This document shows positions 51,405-61,400 of a stretch of 64,000 nucleotides of DNA, piece by piece (position 1 is the first letter of the stretch; each line of letters starts with the position of its first letter). Under the pieces are notes generated by a model. The model ran no database searches. It saw only the letters and a list, made by a program, of their open reading frames with translations, and had not been told where the DNA came from. Where the stretch lies: NCBI GenBank assembly GCA_021818585.1, contig JAKATU010000085.1, forward strand, positions 53,883-117,882, in the 5' to 3' direction. A program made the translations under genes and the position numbers. The DNA is from Acidobacteriota bacterium. GTDB lineage: Bacteria; Acidobacteriota; Terriglobia; Terriglobales; Acidobacteriaceae.

Positions 51405-54155
51405 TTAGAGGCTATGTCCTAAGCCCATGCCGTGCTCAATGACCGGCGCGATTTCCTGCTGCGGCGGCTTGATGGCTTGCTCCTGCTTTATCGCTGGTGT
51501 GTGGGCGCTTTCGTGGGATACGTCGTGCCCTAATGCTTGCGGCAGTTTCGCGCGGTCGTTGGTGTATACCTGCGCGTCTTCGGCTCCACGCGAGACGGCG
51601 ACGTATGCCATGCGGCTGTTAAGCAGGTCTTTCGCGGCCAACTCGGTATCGACGTGAATCAAGACGCGCTCGGCGGTCTGTCCCTGGCTGGAATGGCTCG
51701 TCACCGCATAGCCGTGATCGAGATGCGGATGCTCGCGTGGATCGAGTTGCACGTCGCGTCCTCCATCCATCTTGAGAGACAGCCGCCCGTCCTGGCCGAT
51801 GGCTTCGACCGTCCCTAATTCGCGGTTGGCAACCTTCAAGTCGTTGGCTGGCGCGGTGAATTGGATGCGGTCGCCTACGGCGAAGCTGCGCGGTTCCTCG
51901 CGGTAAACAGAAACGCCCTGCTGCCTGCGTGGATCATAGGTCAGCTCGGAGCCATCGGCCCGCACCACTGTCAACAGGTTCTTGTCAGCGTCAACGCTCT
52001 TGACCCGCGCATATTCCCCACGCTCCATGCCGGTTTGCTTCGACGCACGCGCGTAGCGAACAACATCGTTGAACTCGTACCGCGCGGCCCATGTCCGCTC
52101 TGGCCCGGTAAGGTCTTGGCGCGGCACAAGCGCCGCAATAGGATGCTGTTCTTTACTGACGAAACCGCGCTCCTGCATCTCGACGCGAATCGCCAGATTG
52201 ATTTCCACGCGGGAACGGTTGTCGGGAGAGACAACCAACGTACCCTCCGGTGTTTTCGCATATTCCTTCGCAATCGCGGCGATGCGTTCCTCGTGGCCTG
52301 CAATTTCATGGACGCGGCCTTGCCGCTCCAAACCCTGCACGGCCTCGCGCACCTCGCCACGCGCAAGCTGCTCGACCACCTGTTTCAGCTCCGGGTTTTT
52401 CTGCCGGACAATTTCTTCAAGTTTGACTGTCTTCATGCCCGCGTCCTGAAGCTGTGCGAAGGGCCGCCCTGCCTCGACTGCCTCATGCTGTCTGCGGTCG
52501 CCCACCAACAACACGCGGTCGTTGGGATGCAGGCGATTCACAAACTCGTGCATCTGTCTGGTGGACGCGAGCGAGGATTCATCGAGCACATACAGACGGC
52601 GCTCGCCGGTGTCCGGCTTTTCGCCACGCGCAAGATGCTTTTGTAGCGTGGACGTTTCCATGCCTGCGTCGGCCAACTTTTGCGCCGCGCGGGACGTGGG
52701 CGCGAAGCCTTCGACCTTGTATCCTTGCGCTTCTGCGCCTTCACGGATGACGGCCAGTGTTGTTGTCTTCCCCGCGCCAGCAACACCATCCAATCCCACG
52801 ATCTTTTCGCGGGAGAGAAACACTTGGTCAACGGCTTGTCGCTGCGAAGTATTCAGCTCCGAGTGCCGGTCTTCCGTCGCAATGCGTATACGTCCATCAA
52901 CCAGCATCGGGTCATTCATCCCACGCTGATTGCCTTCCTGCATCCGCGTAACGATTTCGCGTTCCATGCGAAGCATTGCGGCGGTGGTGTACTGCTGTCC
53001 TGCTCCGACTGTGCGAAACTCGCCCCGCGCGGCCCTTTGCGCGAACTCCTGCCGGATGTGGGCATACGTTGTTTCACCCATGCCGCGATTGAGCGCCGCT
53101 TCCAGAAGTTCGCGCCGGTCCAGCACGGCGGAACGCTCAAAGAGATGATCGCGGGCATAGGTCACGGCTTGCTGCGCGATGCGGTCGGGTTCGTAAGCGC
53201 GGCGCTGTTCATGCGCTCGCGCCTCGGCCACAACCCGGTCGGCCTGGTGTCCATACTGCGCGGCTAAGTTTCTATGCCGCGCTAATACCTCTTCCGGCGA
53301 TACCAGCTCTTTGCTGTCTCGCGTCCGGTGTGCGGCAACCTGCGCGGCTCCCGCTCCGTCTATCCCCATCTCGCGAAGATGGTCTTTGATCTGTTCACGG
53401 CGCGGGCTGCTGGCCTCCAGATACTCCTTCGTATAGCCCTTGATCTCTGGCTGTCCGTGCTTGCCGCGCTCAAGCTCGTAACCCAAGCCCTGCAAACGCA
53501 TCGCAAGCTCGGAACGATAAACGCTTGTGGCATAGCGTTGCGATGCGAATAGCTCCTGCGGCTGTAAGGCGCGGATTTGGCCGTTGTCGCGTTCGGTAAC
53601 GTTGAAGATTACCGCATGGGTATGGAGCTGCGGTGCGGCGTAACCGTCCACAGGCCGCGCGGTATCGTGCTCAAAGGTAGCCGCAACAAATTTGCCCGTC
53701 GTCTCCGGCGCGTGGACGTTGCCGATGCGGGCCTGCGTGTACTTCTCCAACTCGGTAAGTGCAACACGTACACTTTCTCGATGCGCCTCTCTTACGCCCT
53801 CATCCCCGCCCACAAGAGCGGTCAGAGAAACTGACTTTGGCGCGGAGAACGTAGCATCCCAACCGGCGCGGTGCTCCACGCTCGTAACTTCTTTTCCGAA
53901 CTTGCCTTCATAGGTTTTTGATGTTTGATGACGAACGAGCTGAGCTTCCGTGTGCGGATGCTGGCCTTCGGTCAGACGCGCAAAGTGTTCATTGCCAACT
54001 GGACCCGATAAACCCCACTGCTCGGCCAGCTTGCCCTGCCACTCGCTACGTCCCCGCTGGTCGCGGCTCCAATAGTTCTGCCGCTCGGACGCAAACTCTC
54101 GCTCATGGTACGTCCGTACCTGCGAAGCTGACAGCGGCTTGGAGATCGTCAGCAT
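51405..54155 (-). CDS. MobF-family conjugative relaxase with C-terminal helicase
   Basis: 916 aa from ATG 54155. Relaxase domain (1-~300): catalytic-type tyrosines at 16 and 28 (QVRTYHERE, SERQNYWS), HUH metal ligands H163, H178 and H180 (YAAPQLHTHAVIFN), and WDATFSAPKSVS. Helicase: Walker A GVAGAGKTTT (457-466), Walker B LYVLDESSLAS, and the late YAVTSHSSQGQTAERV. This is the TrwC/TraI (MobF) arrangement that nicks oriT and unwinds the transferred strand; the C-terminus (RMAYVAVSRGAEDAQVYTND) is intact. An integrated conjugative/mobilizable element is implied. It is last in a minus-strand series after coupling-protein genes. Confidence 0.95.
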   Translation of the reverse strand: MLTISKPLSASQVRTYHEREFASERQNYWSRDQRGRSEWQGKLAEQWGLSGPVGNEHFARLTEGQHPHTEAQLVRHQTSKTYEGKFGKEVTSVEHRAGWDATFSAPKSVSLTALVGGDEGVREAHRESVRVALTELEKYTQARIGNVHAPETTGKFVAATFEHDTARPVDGYAAPQLHTHAVIFNVTERDNGQIRALQPQELFASQRYATSVYRSELAMRLQGLGYELERGKHGQPEIKGYTKEYLEASSPRREQIKDHLREMGIDGAGAAQVAAHRTRDSKELVSPEEVLARHRNLAAQYGHQADRVVAEARAHEQRRAYEPDRIAQQAVTYARDHLFERSAVLDRRELLEAALNRGMGETTYAHIRQEFAQRAARGEFRTVGAGQQYTTAAMLRMEREIVTRMQEGNQRGMNDPMLVDGRIRIATEDRHSELNTSQRQAVDQVFLSREKIVGLDGVAGAGKTTTLAVIREGAEAQGYKVEGFAPTSRAAQKLADAGMETSTLQKHLARGEKPDTGERRLYVLDESSLASTRQMHEFVNRLHPNDRVLLVGDRRQHEAVEAGRPFAQLQDAGMKTVKLEEIVRQKNPELKQVVEQLARGEVREAVQGLERQGRVHEIAGHEERIAAIAKEYAKTPEGTLVVSPDNRSRVEINLAIRVEMQERGFVSKEQHPIAALVPRQDLTGPERTWAARYEFNDVVRYARASKQTGMERGEYARVKSVDADKNLLTVVRADGSELTYDPRRQQGVSVYREEPRSFAVGDRIQFTAPANDLKVANRELGTVEAIGQDGRLSLKMDGGRDVQLDPREHPHLDHGYAVTSHSSQGQTAERVLIHVDTELAAKDLLNSRMAYVAVSRGAEDAQVYTNDRAKLPQALGHDVSHESAHTPAIKQEQAIKPPQQEIAPVIEHGMGLGHSL

Positions 54156-54226
54156 AAGAAAAATTCTAATCCGCAACTTAACAGAAACCGACTTCGGCAC
54201 CGATTCGGTGTCTGCATACGGAGAAT

Positions 54227-55006
54227 CTAGGTTTGCCAGCCGATTCCGTACGCCGCGATGTGCTCTTCAACCGCATAGAAAATCGCTAGCATATCTGCCT
54301 GCGCTTCATTGCTTATCAGCGGCATCAGTTCGTCGAGGCTACCCGCACTGGTCTGCGCCGCAATCGAGAGGGATGTAGGATGAACGACCTTAGAGAGCAC
54401 TTTGTAGCGGGGTCCATAGCGATCACTCTCCTCGACTTCTCTGGCAATAACTGATCCCTGCTTTGGTTTCCGAGTGGGATCGACGCCGAAAGCTATCATC
54501 ATCTGCTTGGCTTTGTGAAGCTCGCTCTCTGGTCCGTGCAGCTCAGGTCCAGCTTGCTCTTCCTCCGTCGCCTTGCGAAGCAATAGGGATTTCAAAGGTT
54601 CATCTTCGCGCATCGCTGTAGCCCTCATTTCCGCAATCAACTCGTTATGAGTAAAGCGCCCCACCTTTGCAATATTCTCCCAGAACTCTCGTGTGTCAGC
54701 CGCCAGATCGTCGATGAAGTCCACCGCATTGTCTAGCGACCGGAGCACGTACGTGGTGATTACTCGCAACTCAAGCAGGTTTCGCGCTCCCCAGCAGGCA
54801 AGCATTGGTTTCTGCGGCACTCCCGCCAGCACTGCCTGATAATTCTGCTGAGTCGAAATCAAAATGCCAACGAGCATATTTCTAAACCAGTCGTAGTCAT
54901 CATGCACTTTGGTTCTTGCAAGGTCATGCGTGAGCTTGACCATACGCGCTACGACCTGCGCGATAGCCTCTTCTAGGGAGACGTGAGTTTCTTCCGCCAT
55001 CGCCAT
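54227..55006 (-). CDS. Conserved protein of unknown function in the transfer gene block
   Basis: 259 aa, soluble and helical, no signal or TM. Landmarks: EEAIAQVVARMVKLTHDLAR at the N-terminus, FRNMLVGILISTQQNYQAVL, CWGARNLLELRVITTYVLRS, and YKVLSKVVHPTSLSIAAQT near 220, which recalls the DUF5677 type (helical proteins with LSE/K.vHPs). I would not call it with confidence. It lies between the coupling protein gene (114 bases upstream) and the relaxase gene (71 bases downstream), same strand, so it may be transferred cargo or an accessory. Confidence 0.65.
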   Translation of the reverse strand: MAMAEETHVSLEEAIAQVVARMVKLTHDLARTKVHDDYDWFRNMLVGILISTQQNYQAVLAGVPQKPMLACWGARNLLELRVITTYVLRSLDNAVDFIDDLAADTREFWENIAKVGRFTHNELIAEMRATAMREDEPLKSLLLRKATEEEQAGPELHGPESELHKAKQMMIAFGVDPTRKPKQGSVIAREVEESDRYGPRYKVLSKVVHPTSLSIAAQTSAGSLDELMPLISNEAQADMLAIFYAVEEHIAAYGIGWQT

Positions 55007-55120
55007 TTAGGATAACTAGCTTTTCGGCAATTCGGCCTCAAATTGGTGACAACAAGATGAATCGCTTATCCAAGTCATGTTCACGAAGCGCAGATTAGCA
55101 CTCATAAAATGCGCTTCCAG

Positions 55121-57109
55121 TCATTCAATCCCTTTGGACTCATCCCACACGAACGCTTCTTTGGGTTTGTCGGTGGGCTTATCAACGGGCGCATCGAAAA
55201 GTGGGAGCGTGGTCTGAACCGCAGTCGATGATTTGGATTGCTCTGCGCGAGCTGCTATCTGCGGCGGCAGTGACGGCCTGGGCTCAATCTCCGGCAACTT
55301 GCGTTCGATGAACTCCGGTTGTCTGCTGCGCTTTCTTGCGAACTGGAAGTGAACCGGAACAACCTTATTTTCCTGCTTGAGGAAGCCATGCAACGGCTCC
55401 AAGCCGGAGATTTCCGAAGCCATGACAAGCGGCTTGGTTGCAATCTCCATCGCATACGATTTCCTGCTGCCGAACAACCTCATGCTGCGCGACTCTTTCA
55501 GCCGCTCGACCTCAATCTCACCGATAGCATCGGAAATCCACTTGGCCGCGCGTGGCTCGGTGGTCTTGAAAAACAGCTTGGTTGCGGGCTGTGAAAGCAT
55601 TGCCTCGGCATCCTGGCCGTAGCGTTTTTCAAGCTGGCTGCGCCCCTGAAAGCCCAACACAACGGGATTCCCGTACTTGCGATTTTCCGTGACGGCGGTA
55701 TGGAGCTGCGGCAGTTTGTTGAGGCTTGCCAACTCGTCCAGCACAAACCATACCGGTTTTACCGTGTAGTCTTCGCAGTAGCCCATCATGCGAAGAATGA
55801 ATAAATCGAGCCACACCGAATGCAGCGGCAAAATTTTCGCGCGATAGGCAGGAGTGGACGTCAGAAACACCCATCGCTTCCGGCTGGTGTACCACTCGGA
55901 TGTTGCAAAGGTTGGCCTCGTATGCTCCCACTCCGGCAATAGCTCTAGGCTGTCGGCCACCATGTTCAGGCTCGCAAGCACACCCGCCCGCTGTGCGGGC
56001 GCTCCCGAATCGAGCAGCGCGGCCAGCGGCGTTCCTTTCACCTTTGCCTCAATCCATGACGGATCGGCCATCATCCTCAGAATGTCCCTGGGCTGCGGTT
56101 GCCGCTTCAACAAGTGGGCCAGTATCCGGCGTGGCCCATCGGTGAAAAACTCCTTCTCGTACTCCTTTTCCGGCAGAAACGCGGCGGCGATGGTCGTAGC
56201 CGTTTCGTCGCGGTCGATCTCCTCGCCCAGACTCCAATACGGGCAACGCTGGTCCAGCGGATTGAGAATCAAATCCCCACGCGCGGGCGAGTAGAACTCG
56301 CTCACAAAGTCCATTGCGGGGTCGTAGACAATAGCGCTGTCTCCGCGTTTCCGCACCTGACGAAGAAGCTGCCGGATGGCGTTCGATTTCCCGCTGCCGG
56401 TGTCGCCTATCATCAGAATGTGGCTGGCTTCAAGGCGCTTTGGAATCCGGTAGCCTGGACCAAACGGCAACCATCGCAAAAGGCGATTCTCAAAGCGTAG
56501 ACGGAAACGGATGCCGCCCGTTTTAGCGCCGCGCCACCCGAAAGCCGGGGCTAGCTCCGGGCCTTTGGTGCGTCGGCCATGCCGCTGCTCATGCTTCCAA
56601 CGGGTGCGAAGTTTATGACCAAAGAAGAGCCACAGGGCATACAAAAACAACACTGCCGCCGTCAGGTAGAGGATGGGGCGAAGAAAGATCAGCCATGCGC
56701 TGTCGTTGTCATAAATCGCGGCCGCCAGATACGCTCTCAACGCCTCCGCGCGAACCTTCTCGGGCGGCGTAATAATGACACCGCGCCAGCCTTCGGCGAG
56801 GGCTTTTGGACTCAGTGCGAGGCCCTGACTGGCACTCGTCCCTTTCACCGCATCTTCCGGTAAAAGCGGTTCTGGCTTTCTACCCGGAGCCGTCTTTTCG
56901 GCGTATCGAACGGTAGTCAGGGCACCGGGAAAGCTGCTCAATATGGAACTGGCGGCGTAGGTTCCAAGGTAGAAGTTCTGGACTGGATTCATCGTCCAGC
57001 CAAGCCACAGCGTGGCCGGTACGATCACTAGAAATGGCCCCAGAACGAAGAGCAAAATCAGCCATAAGAGCCACCTGCCCCGGCTCGGAAAACTCATCGG
57101 GCGACTCAC
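55121..57109 (-). CDS. Type IV coupling protein, VirD4/TraD-like (TrwB group)
   Basis: 662 aa from GTG 57109, whose first base pair overlaps the upstream stop (GTGA). Two TM helices near the N-terminus (LLWLILLFVLGPFLVIVPAT; LYLTAAVLFLYALWLFFGHK) bracket a periplasmic loop. Cytoplasmic motor: Walker A GDTGSGKS (~235-242) and Walker B VWFVLDELASLNKLPQ (~450), plus LGFQGRSQLEKRYGQDA and the TKLFFKTTEPRAAKW segment of TraD/TrwB ATPases. It hands relaxase-DNA to a secretion channel. The channel itself is absent from the window, so the element is mobilizable or partial. Confidence 0.95.
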   Translation of the reverse strand: MSRPMSFPSRGRWLLWLILLFVLGPFLVIVPATLWLGWTMNPVQNFYLGTYAASSILSSFPGALTTVRYAEKTAPGRKPEPLLPEDAVKGTSASQGLALSPKALAEGWRGVIITPPEKVRAEALRAYLAAAIYDNDSAWLIFLRPILYLTAAVLFLYALWLFFGHKLRTRWKHEQRHGRRTKGPELAPAFGWRGAKTGGIRFRLRFENRLLRWLPFGPGYRIPKRLEASHILMIGDTGSGKSNAIRQLLRQVRKRGDSAIVYDPAMDFVSEFYSPARGDLILNPLDQRCPYWSLGEEIDRDETATTIAAAFLPEKEYEKEFFTDGPRRILAHLLKRQPQPRDILRMMADPSWIEAKVKGTPLAALLDSGAPAQRAGVLASLNMVADSLELLPEWEHTRPTFATSEWYTSRKRWVFLTSTPAYRAKILPLHSVWLDLFILRMMGYCEDYTVKPVWFVLDELASLNKLPQLHTAVTENRKYGNPVVLGFQGRSQLEKRYGQDAEAMLSQPATKLFFKTTEPRAAKWISDAIGEIEVERLKESRSMRLFGSRKSYAMEIATKPLVMASEISGLEPLHGFLKQENKVVPVHFQFARKRSRQPEFIERKLPEIEPRPSLPPQIAARAEQSKSSTAVQTTLPLFDAPVDKPTDKPKEAFVWDESKGIE

Positions 57110-57531
57110 GGTTTGCCCCCGTCCGGTCCCTCCTGGGACAGGAATTCTGCGAGCAGTTTGCGGGCGTCGGCCAGCTTCCGCAGATTGGCCTGGTCACGGA
57201 TTTTGACCACGGAATCAGGCAGCAGATGCTTGCCTTCGGCGTTGGCCTGGGCCGTCGCGTGGAAGAGATTCAAGAGCATGTATCGGAGTGCCGAAACCTC
57301 GGCCAGCAGCAACTCTGTTGGGTCTGCCGGACGTTGCCGCGCGGCTTTCAGGGCCAGCTCGCGCAGCCATTCGGCGACGGTTTTTCCCGCGCCTTCGGCG
57401 GCGGTTTCCACCTCCGCCAGCTCTTCCGGCGTCACTCTGGTTGCGATGGTTTTAGCACGCAAAACCGAACGCGCTTCACCCTTCGGTGAGTCTGGAGATT
57501 TCAACGGAGCCGGGATGCGGGGAGTGCTCAT
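57106..57531 (-). CDS. MobC-like relaxosome accessory protein
   Basis: 141 aa from ATG 57531. A Pro-rich N-terminus precedes RSVLRAKTIATRVTPEELAE, a ribbon-helix-helix-like strand, then VETAAEGAGKTVAEWLREL and a helical C-terminus (LLLAEVSALRYMLLNLFHAT). Such small proteins (MobC/TraJ/MbeC type) bind oriT and help the relaxase nick. The gene's stop overlaps the coupling-protein start, and the palindrome-rich gap at 57532-57876 lies directly upstream, an expected arrangement for oriT. Similarity is motif-level only. Confidence 0.65.
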   Translation of the reverse strand: MSTPRIPAPLKSPDSPKGEARSVLRAKTIATRVTPEELAEVETAAEGAGKTVAEWLRELALKAARQRPADPTELLLAEVSALRYMLLNLFHATAQANAEGKHLLPDSVVKIRDQANLRKLADARKLLAEFLSQEGPDGGKP

Positions 57532-57876
57532 GGGGGAACCCGCCTCGAAACCAGCTTGCACCCTGCGATTTTTCCAGTCAAGCGCCCGATTGATGAAACC
57601 CTTGTCTATCAGTGCGTTTACACATTGGGCACTGTAAGACGCTATGCGCGTTTACGCGCGTAAACACGCCACCACCATATAGAAGTTACAAACTGGCAAG
57701 CTGCTGATTCAAAGTGCGTTCACTTCGGTAAACCGAACCAAAGGACCGGTTTACCGGCAGCATCCCATTTGGGGGTGACGTGTCGGCGTTCATCCGCTGC
57801 GTAGCAGCGTCGCACTTCGGGATGCTGGCTCTGACACGGAACCGTGGTCTTGACAGTCGATCTGTCCCGCGACAGT
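57532..57876. other. 345-base palindrome-rich gap: candidate origin of transfer
   Basis: No gene. It holds GCGTTTACAC (57614-57623), a perfect 16-base palindrome GTTTACGCGCGTAAAC (57650-57665), and a 10-bp inverted repeat CGGTAAACCG (57726-57735) with CGGTTTACCG (57747-57756) around 11 bases. Its arms are themselves palindromic (TTCGGT-AA-ACCGAA and CCGGT-TT-ACCGG). GTTTAC/GTAAAC half-sites recur. Position just upstream of the MobC-like gene fits oriT or a mob-operon operator. Confidence 0.45.
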
Positions 57877-58401
57877 TCAGAGTTGTAGCCAGCGGAACAG
57901 GCGGTCATCGTCGCCGGTTTCGGTATCAGCATTCGCAGGCAGGATGGAGGCTAGCCGGTCCTCTACATCCAGTTTGAATGCGGCGGCGATCTTCGCCACA
58001 TGAATGCCGAACGTTCCCCGCAACTCCCCGAGTGCGCTCCCGAAGGTCCAGCTATGAAAGCCCCCGCTATTCGCGTGGTGAATGCCGTCGCGTCCATCAG
58101 TCCCCACCCGCTCCAGGAACTTCCGGCAGGCTGCCCGCATCGCCCGCAGACTTGCGGTCAGTTCGGACCCGCTGTCCAGCTTGCCCAGCTCATCGCTGAG
58201 ACGGTGCCTGATTTCGATGACCGAGTGGACGCAGTGCGAAGGCACCTCCATCTCGCTCGGCTCGTACAAGACGCGCCGGTCCTCTAGGAATGCGATCACA
58301 CGGCGGGCCGCCGCAATCTCCATCTCAGCAGGCTGCCAAGATGCCCCGCCAAAGGGCGTTGAGATGCCCGTCAGATGGTTGGCCATTTCTGAGAATTTCA
58401 C
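57877..58401 (-). CDS. Conserved protein, DUF6650-like, paired with the helicase-nuclease gene
   Basis: 174 aa from GTG 58401, preceded by GGAAGGAAA (a GTG at 58422 also opens the frame). It begins MKFSEMANHLTGISTPFGGA if the GTG is read as Met, then AARRVIAFLEDRRVLYEPSE, CVHSVIEIRHRLSDELGKLD, SLRAMRAACRKFLERV. This block is one I associate with a widespread uncharacterised family often named DUF6650; I could not check. Followed by GGFHSWTFGSALGELRGTFG and a helical tail. It starts 49 bases after the helicase stop, so the two are probably co-transcribed. Function unknown. Confidence 0.65.
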   Translation of the reverse strand: MKFSEMANHLTGISTPFGGASWQPAEMEIAAARRVIAFLEDRRVLYEPSEMEVPSHCVHSVIEIRHRLSDELGKLDSGSELTASLRAMRAACRKFLERVGTDGRDGIHHANSGGFHSWTFGSALGELRGTFGIHVAKIAAAFKLDVEDRLASILPANADTETGDDDRLFRWLQL

Positions 58402-58450
58402 AGGCTTTCCTTCCGTCTGCACCTTCGGGCGTTTCGGCTTCTAACTCTCC

Positions 58451-61400
58451 CTACTGGTTTTCTAAAGTACGGACTCGATTGAGAAGCCGATCGACCTCGC
58501 TCTTGCGGTTCTTGAACCAGTCGGTGGACCAGATGCGGTGAATTTTCCAGCCCTGATTTTCAAGCGCCATCTGGCGGAGACGGTCGCGGTCGCGAGCAGA
58601 CCGTCCTGAGTGATAGCTCTTCCCATCGAACTCCACACCAAGCAGCCAAGCACCCGGCTTTATTGGATGCCGGACTCCTAAATCAATGAAGTATCCGCTG
58701 ACCCCAACCTGCGGTACGACCTCATAACCATGCGATCTTAAGACGAAACTCACAGCCGCTTCATGCTCGTTCGACGGCTCTGCTCCTGGCGAGATTTGAG
58801 GCTGGGCAGTGACCCCGCTTTTGGCAAAGCGCATGTATCCCTTCAAAGCTCGGACACCCCAAGCAGTACCAGGCTCGTCACGGATGAAGTCGGGATCAAG
58901 GGAACTGAATACAACCGTGCGCTTCTTAGCGCGGGTAATGAGAACATTCAGTCGGCGGTGTCCGCTTTTGCTGTTTACACCTGCAAATCTCTGATAATAA
59001 TTGCCCTGCGAGTCTCTCCCGTAGGTCACAGAAACAAAGATCACGTCACGCTCGTCACCCTGCACATTTTCAAGATTCTTAATGAAGAACTCATTCGGTG
59101 TACCGGCTCCGCTTTCAATCCAGGCATTCGAGACAGAATCGTCTTTCAGCTTTTTATCCAGAAGCTCTTCTATCAGCTCCCGCTGCTCAAAGTTCATCGT
59201 GACTACCCCTAGCGATTCCGAGGGATAGCACCGGATGTGGTCGAGAATGGCATCGACTACCATGCCAGCTTCAACTGGGTTCTTGCGATTCTCGAAGATG
59301 CCGTCAGATACCGGCACATACTTAACGCCGAGGTCATCATGCTTTTCATATGCGGAGGGAAACAAGACAAGATCGCCATCGTAGAACTCCTGATTTGAGA
59401 ATCGAATCAGACTCTCATGCTGAGAGCGATAGTGCCAACGGAGTCGACGGGCTGGTTGGTAGCATCCCCATGCGACGTCGAGAATGCTTTCGCCTTCTGC
59501 AACCGCCGAATTGTCATCAGATTCTTCAGTCTCATCGTCAATCGTTCTCTGGAAATAAGCTGTAGGCGGAAGCTGTTTGGGGTCTCCGACAACTACCAAT
59601 TGCGCGCCGCGTGCAATCGCACCAAGAGCATCTTCCGGCCGGAGTTGCGATGCCTCATCCATGACCACGAGATCGAAGTGTATTCTGCCTGGTTCCAAGA
59701 ACTGCGCAACCGACATGGGGCTCATCATAAAGCAGGGCTTTAGACCTTGAATTGCGGCACCAGCTCGCTTCATCAATTGCCGAATAGGCACATGATTTCT
59801 CTGCTTCGATATTTCGTGAACAAGAAGCTGCTTATCTGTATAAGCCTTAACGGACTGACCGCGATAGCCATTCGGAACATGTCGATTACTCGCACGAGCT
59901 GCAACATCCATTCTGTTCAACTCGATTACATCGCAGTCAAGGGAGGCAAATCGTGCACGAGCCTCGTCCTGCGTGGCTCCACTTGCCCTAAACAGGTCCG
60001 GATGGTCACTAAACAGCCGCATCACCAAAGAACTGCAAAATAGATAATCGAATGATGCAGGTAGCTCATCACAATTTATGGCGCCGCCAGCACAGAGGCC
60101 AACGAGAGATTTCAGCCCTAATTCATAGAGTTGCTTCTCGACCCGCTTCGTATCAAGCCAAAGAGGAAGAACTTCCGCAGAATCGATACAATTCTGCATT
60201 CTGGAACACGCCTCGCTTATGCTACTTGCCGATTTCAGATCAACAGAGCCAGTCCAGCCGAATTCGCGCAATGCCTCCTGGGATGAATTGATCGCTGCAT
60301 TATTCGCCGTGAATGACCTGCCCCATTCCTTAACTCCTACAATTCTTTCGGCATAATGCTCTGACAACAGATAGCGATGAACCGCAGGCGGCAAGTTCGC
60401 CTCAGCGATTGCTTGAGCTATTGCTCGAACAAGGGCAAGCGTATCGGCAAGCGGTTCCACTGCGGTATCGATGCCTTTGAAGTGCCCACCGAGAACAGCT
60501 TTGGTCTCTTCATCCGTATTCAATGCCTTGCGAAGAGATTGCGCCTTTGCAACTTCGGCGAATAGTTCCTTAATCTGATGTCTGCTTGTTGTCTCTTCCA
60601 AATTCAGCGGTTCTAAGGTCCGCAGAACCTTAGACGCAACCTCAACAATATTCCGCGCAGCGTTCAAGAACGAGTTGACGTCGGAGTCCTGATACTCAAA
60701 GTCGAGGTACGGAATCGCGGAATGCAAAGCTGTCAACTGGTTCAGTGCTTGTTCCAATTCGGCAAAGCCGGGAGTATTCCCATCAGGGCTGACTATGACG
60801 CTCTTTAGCCGGGATGAAGGTAAGGACAGCAACGCCGAACGAACTGTGGATGCATACTCTCGGTGCTCTGGCAGCCTAGAATAAACCTCCCCATACCACC
60901 GCGAAACGATAACAAGATCGTCCCACGGAGTTTCCAGACCTATGAAATGATCCTCAAGCCATGCCTTGTACTCGGCACTGGTTGAAAACCCGTCCACCCT
61001 GGAGCGGATCTCATCACTCTTGGCACGCAATCTATCCCTTCTATTGAAAAGCTCATCGCATTTAGAGCAGTAGCGGGCAAGCACTCGCAGGCTGTCAGCT
61101 TTTTGAAGTCTCGTCTGCTTTGCAGGCATAACGCACATCGCCGTATATTTGGAGTTGGCGGCTCGGTAGGCTTTGCCGAAACGCGCATACCAAGGCGTCT
61201 GCGCGAAGATGTTTGCCATCACTAAAAACTCTTTGGCACTGGACTTGTCGTCAAAATCAAGTTGCTCCGCAAGTTGAGCTTTTTCTGCCCGCAAAGACTC
61301 TTCCTCGGCCTCAACGGCAAGCTCTTCTGCTTTAAGCGCACTCCTTTCAGATTGGAGCGCAGCGGATTCCTGCTTCCCTCGCACCAAAATGGTATTTAGC

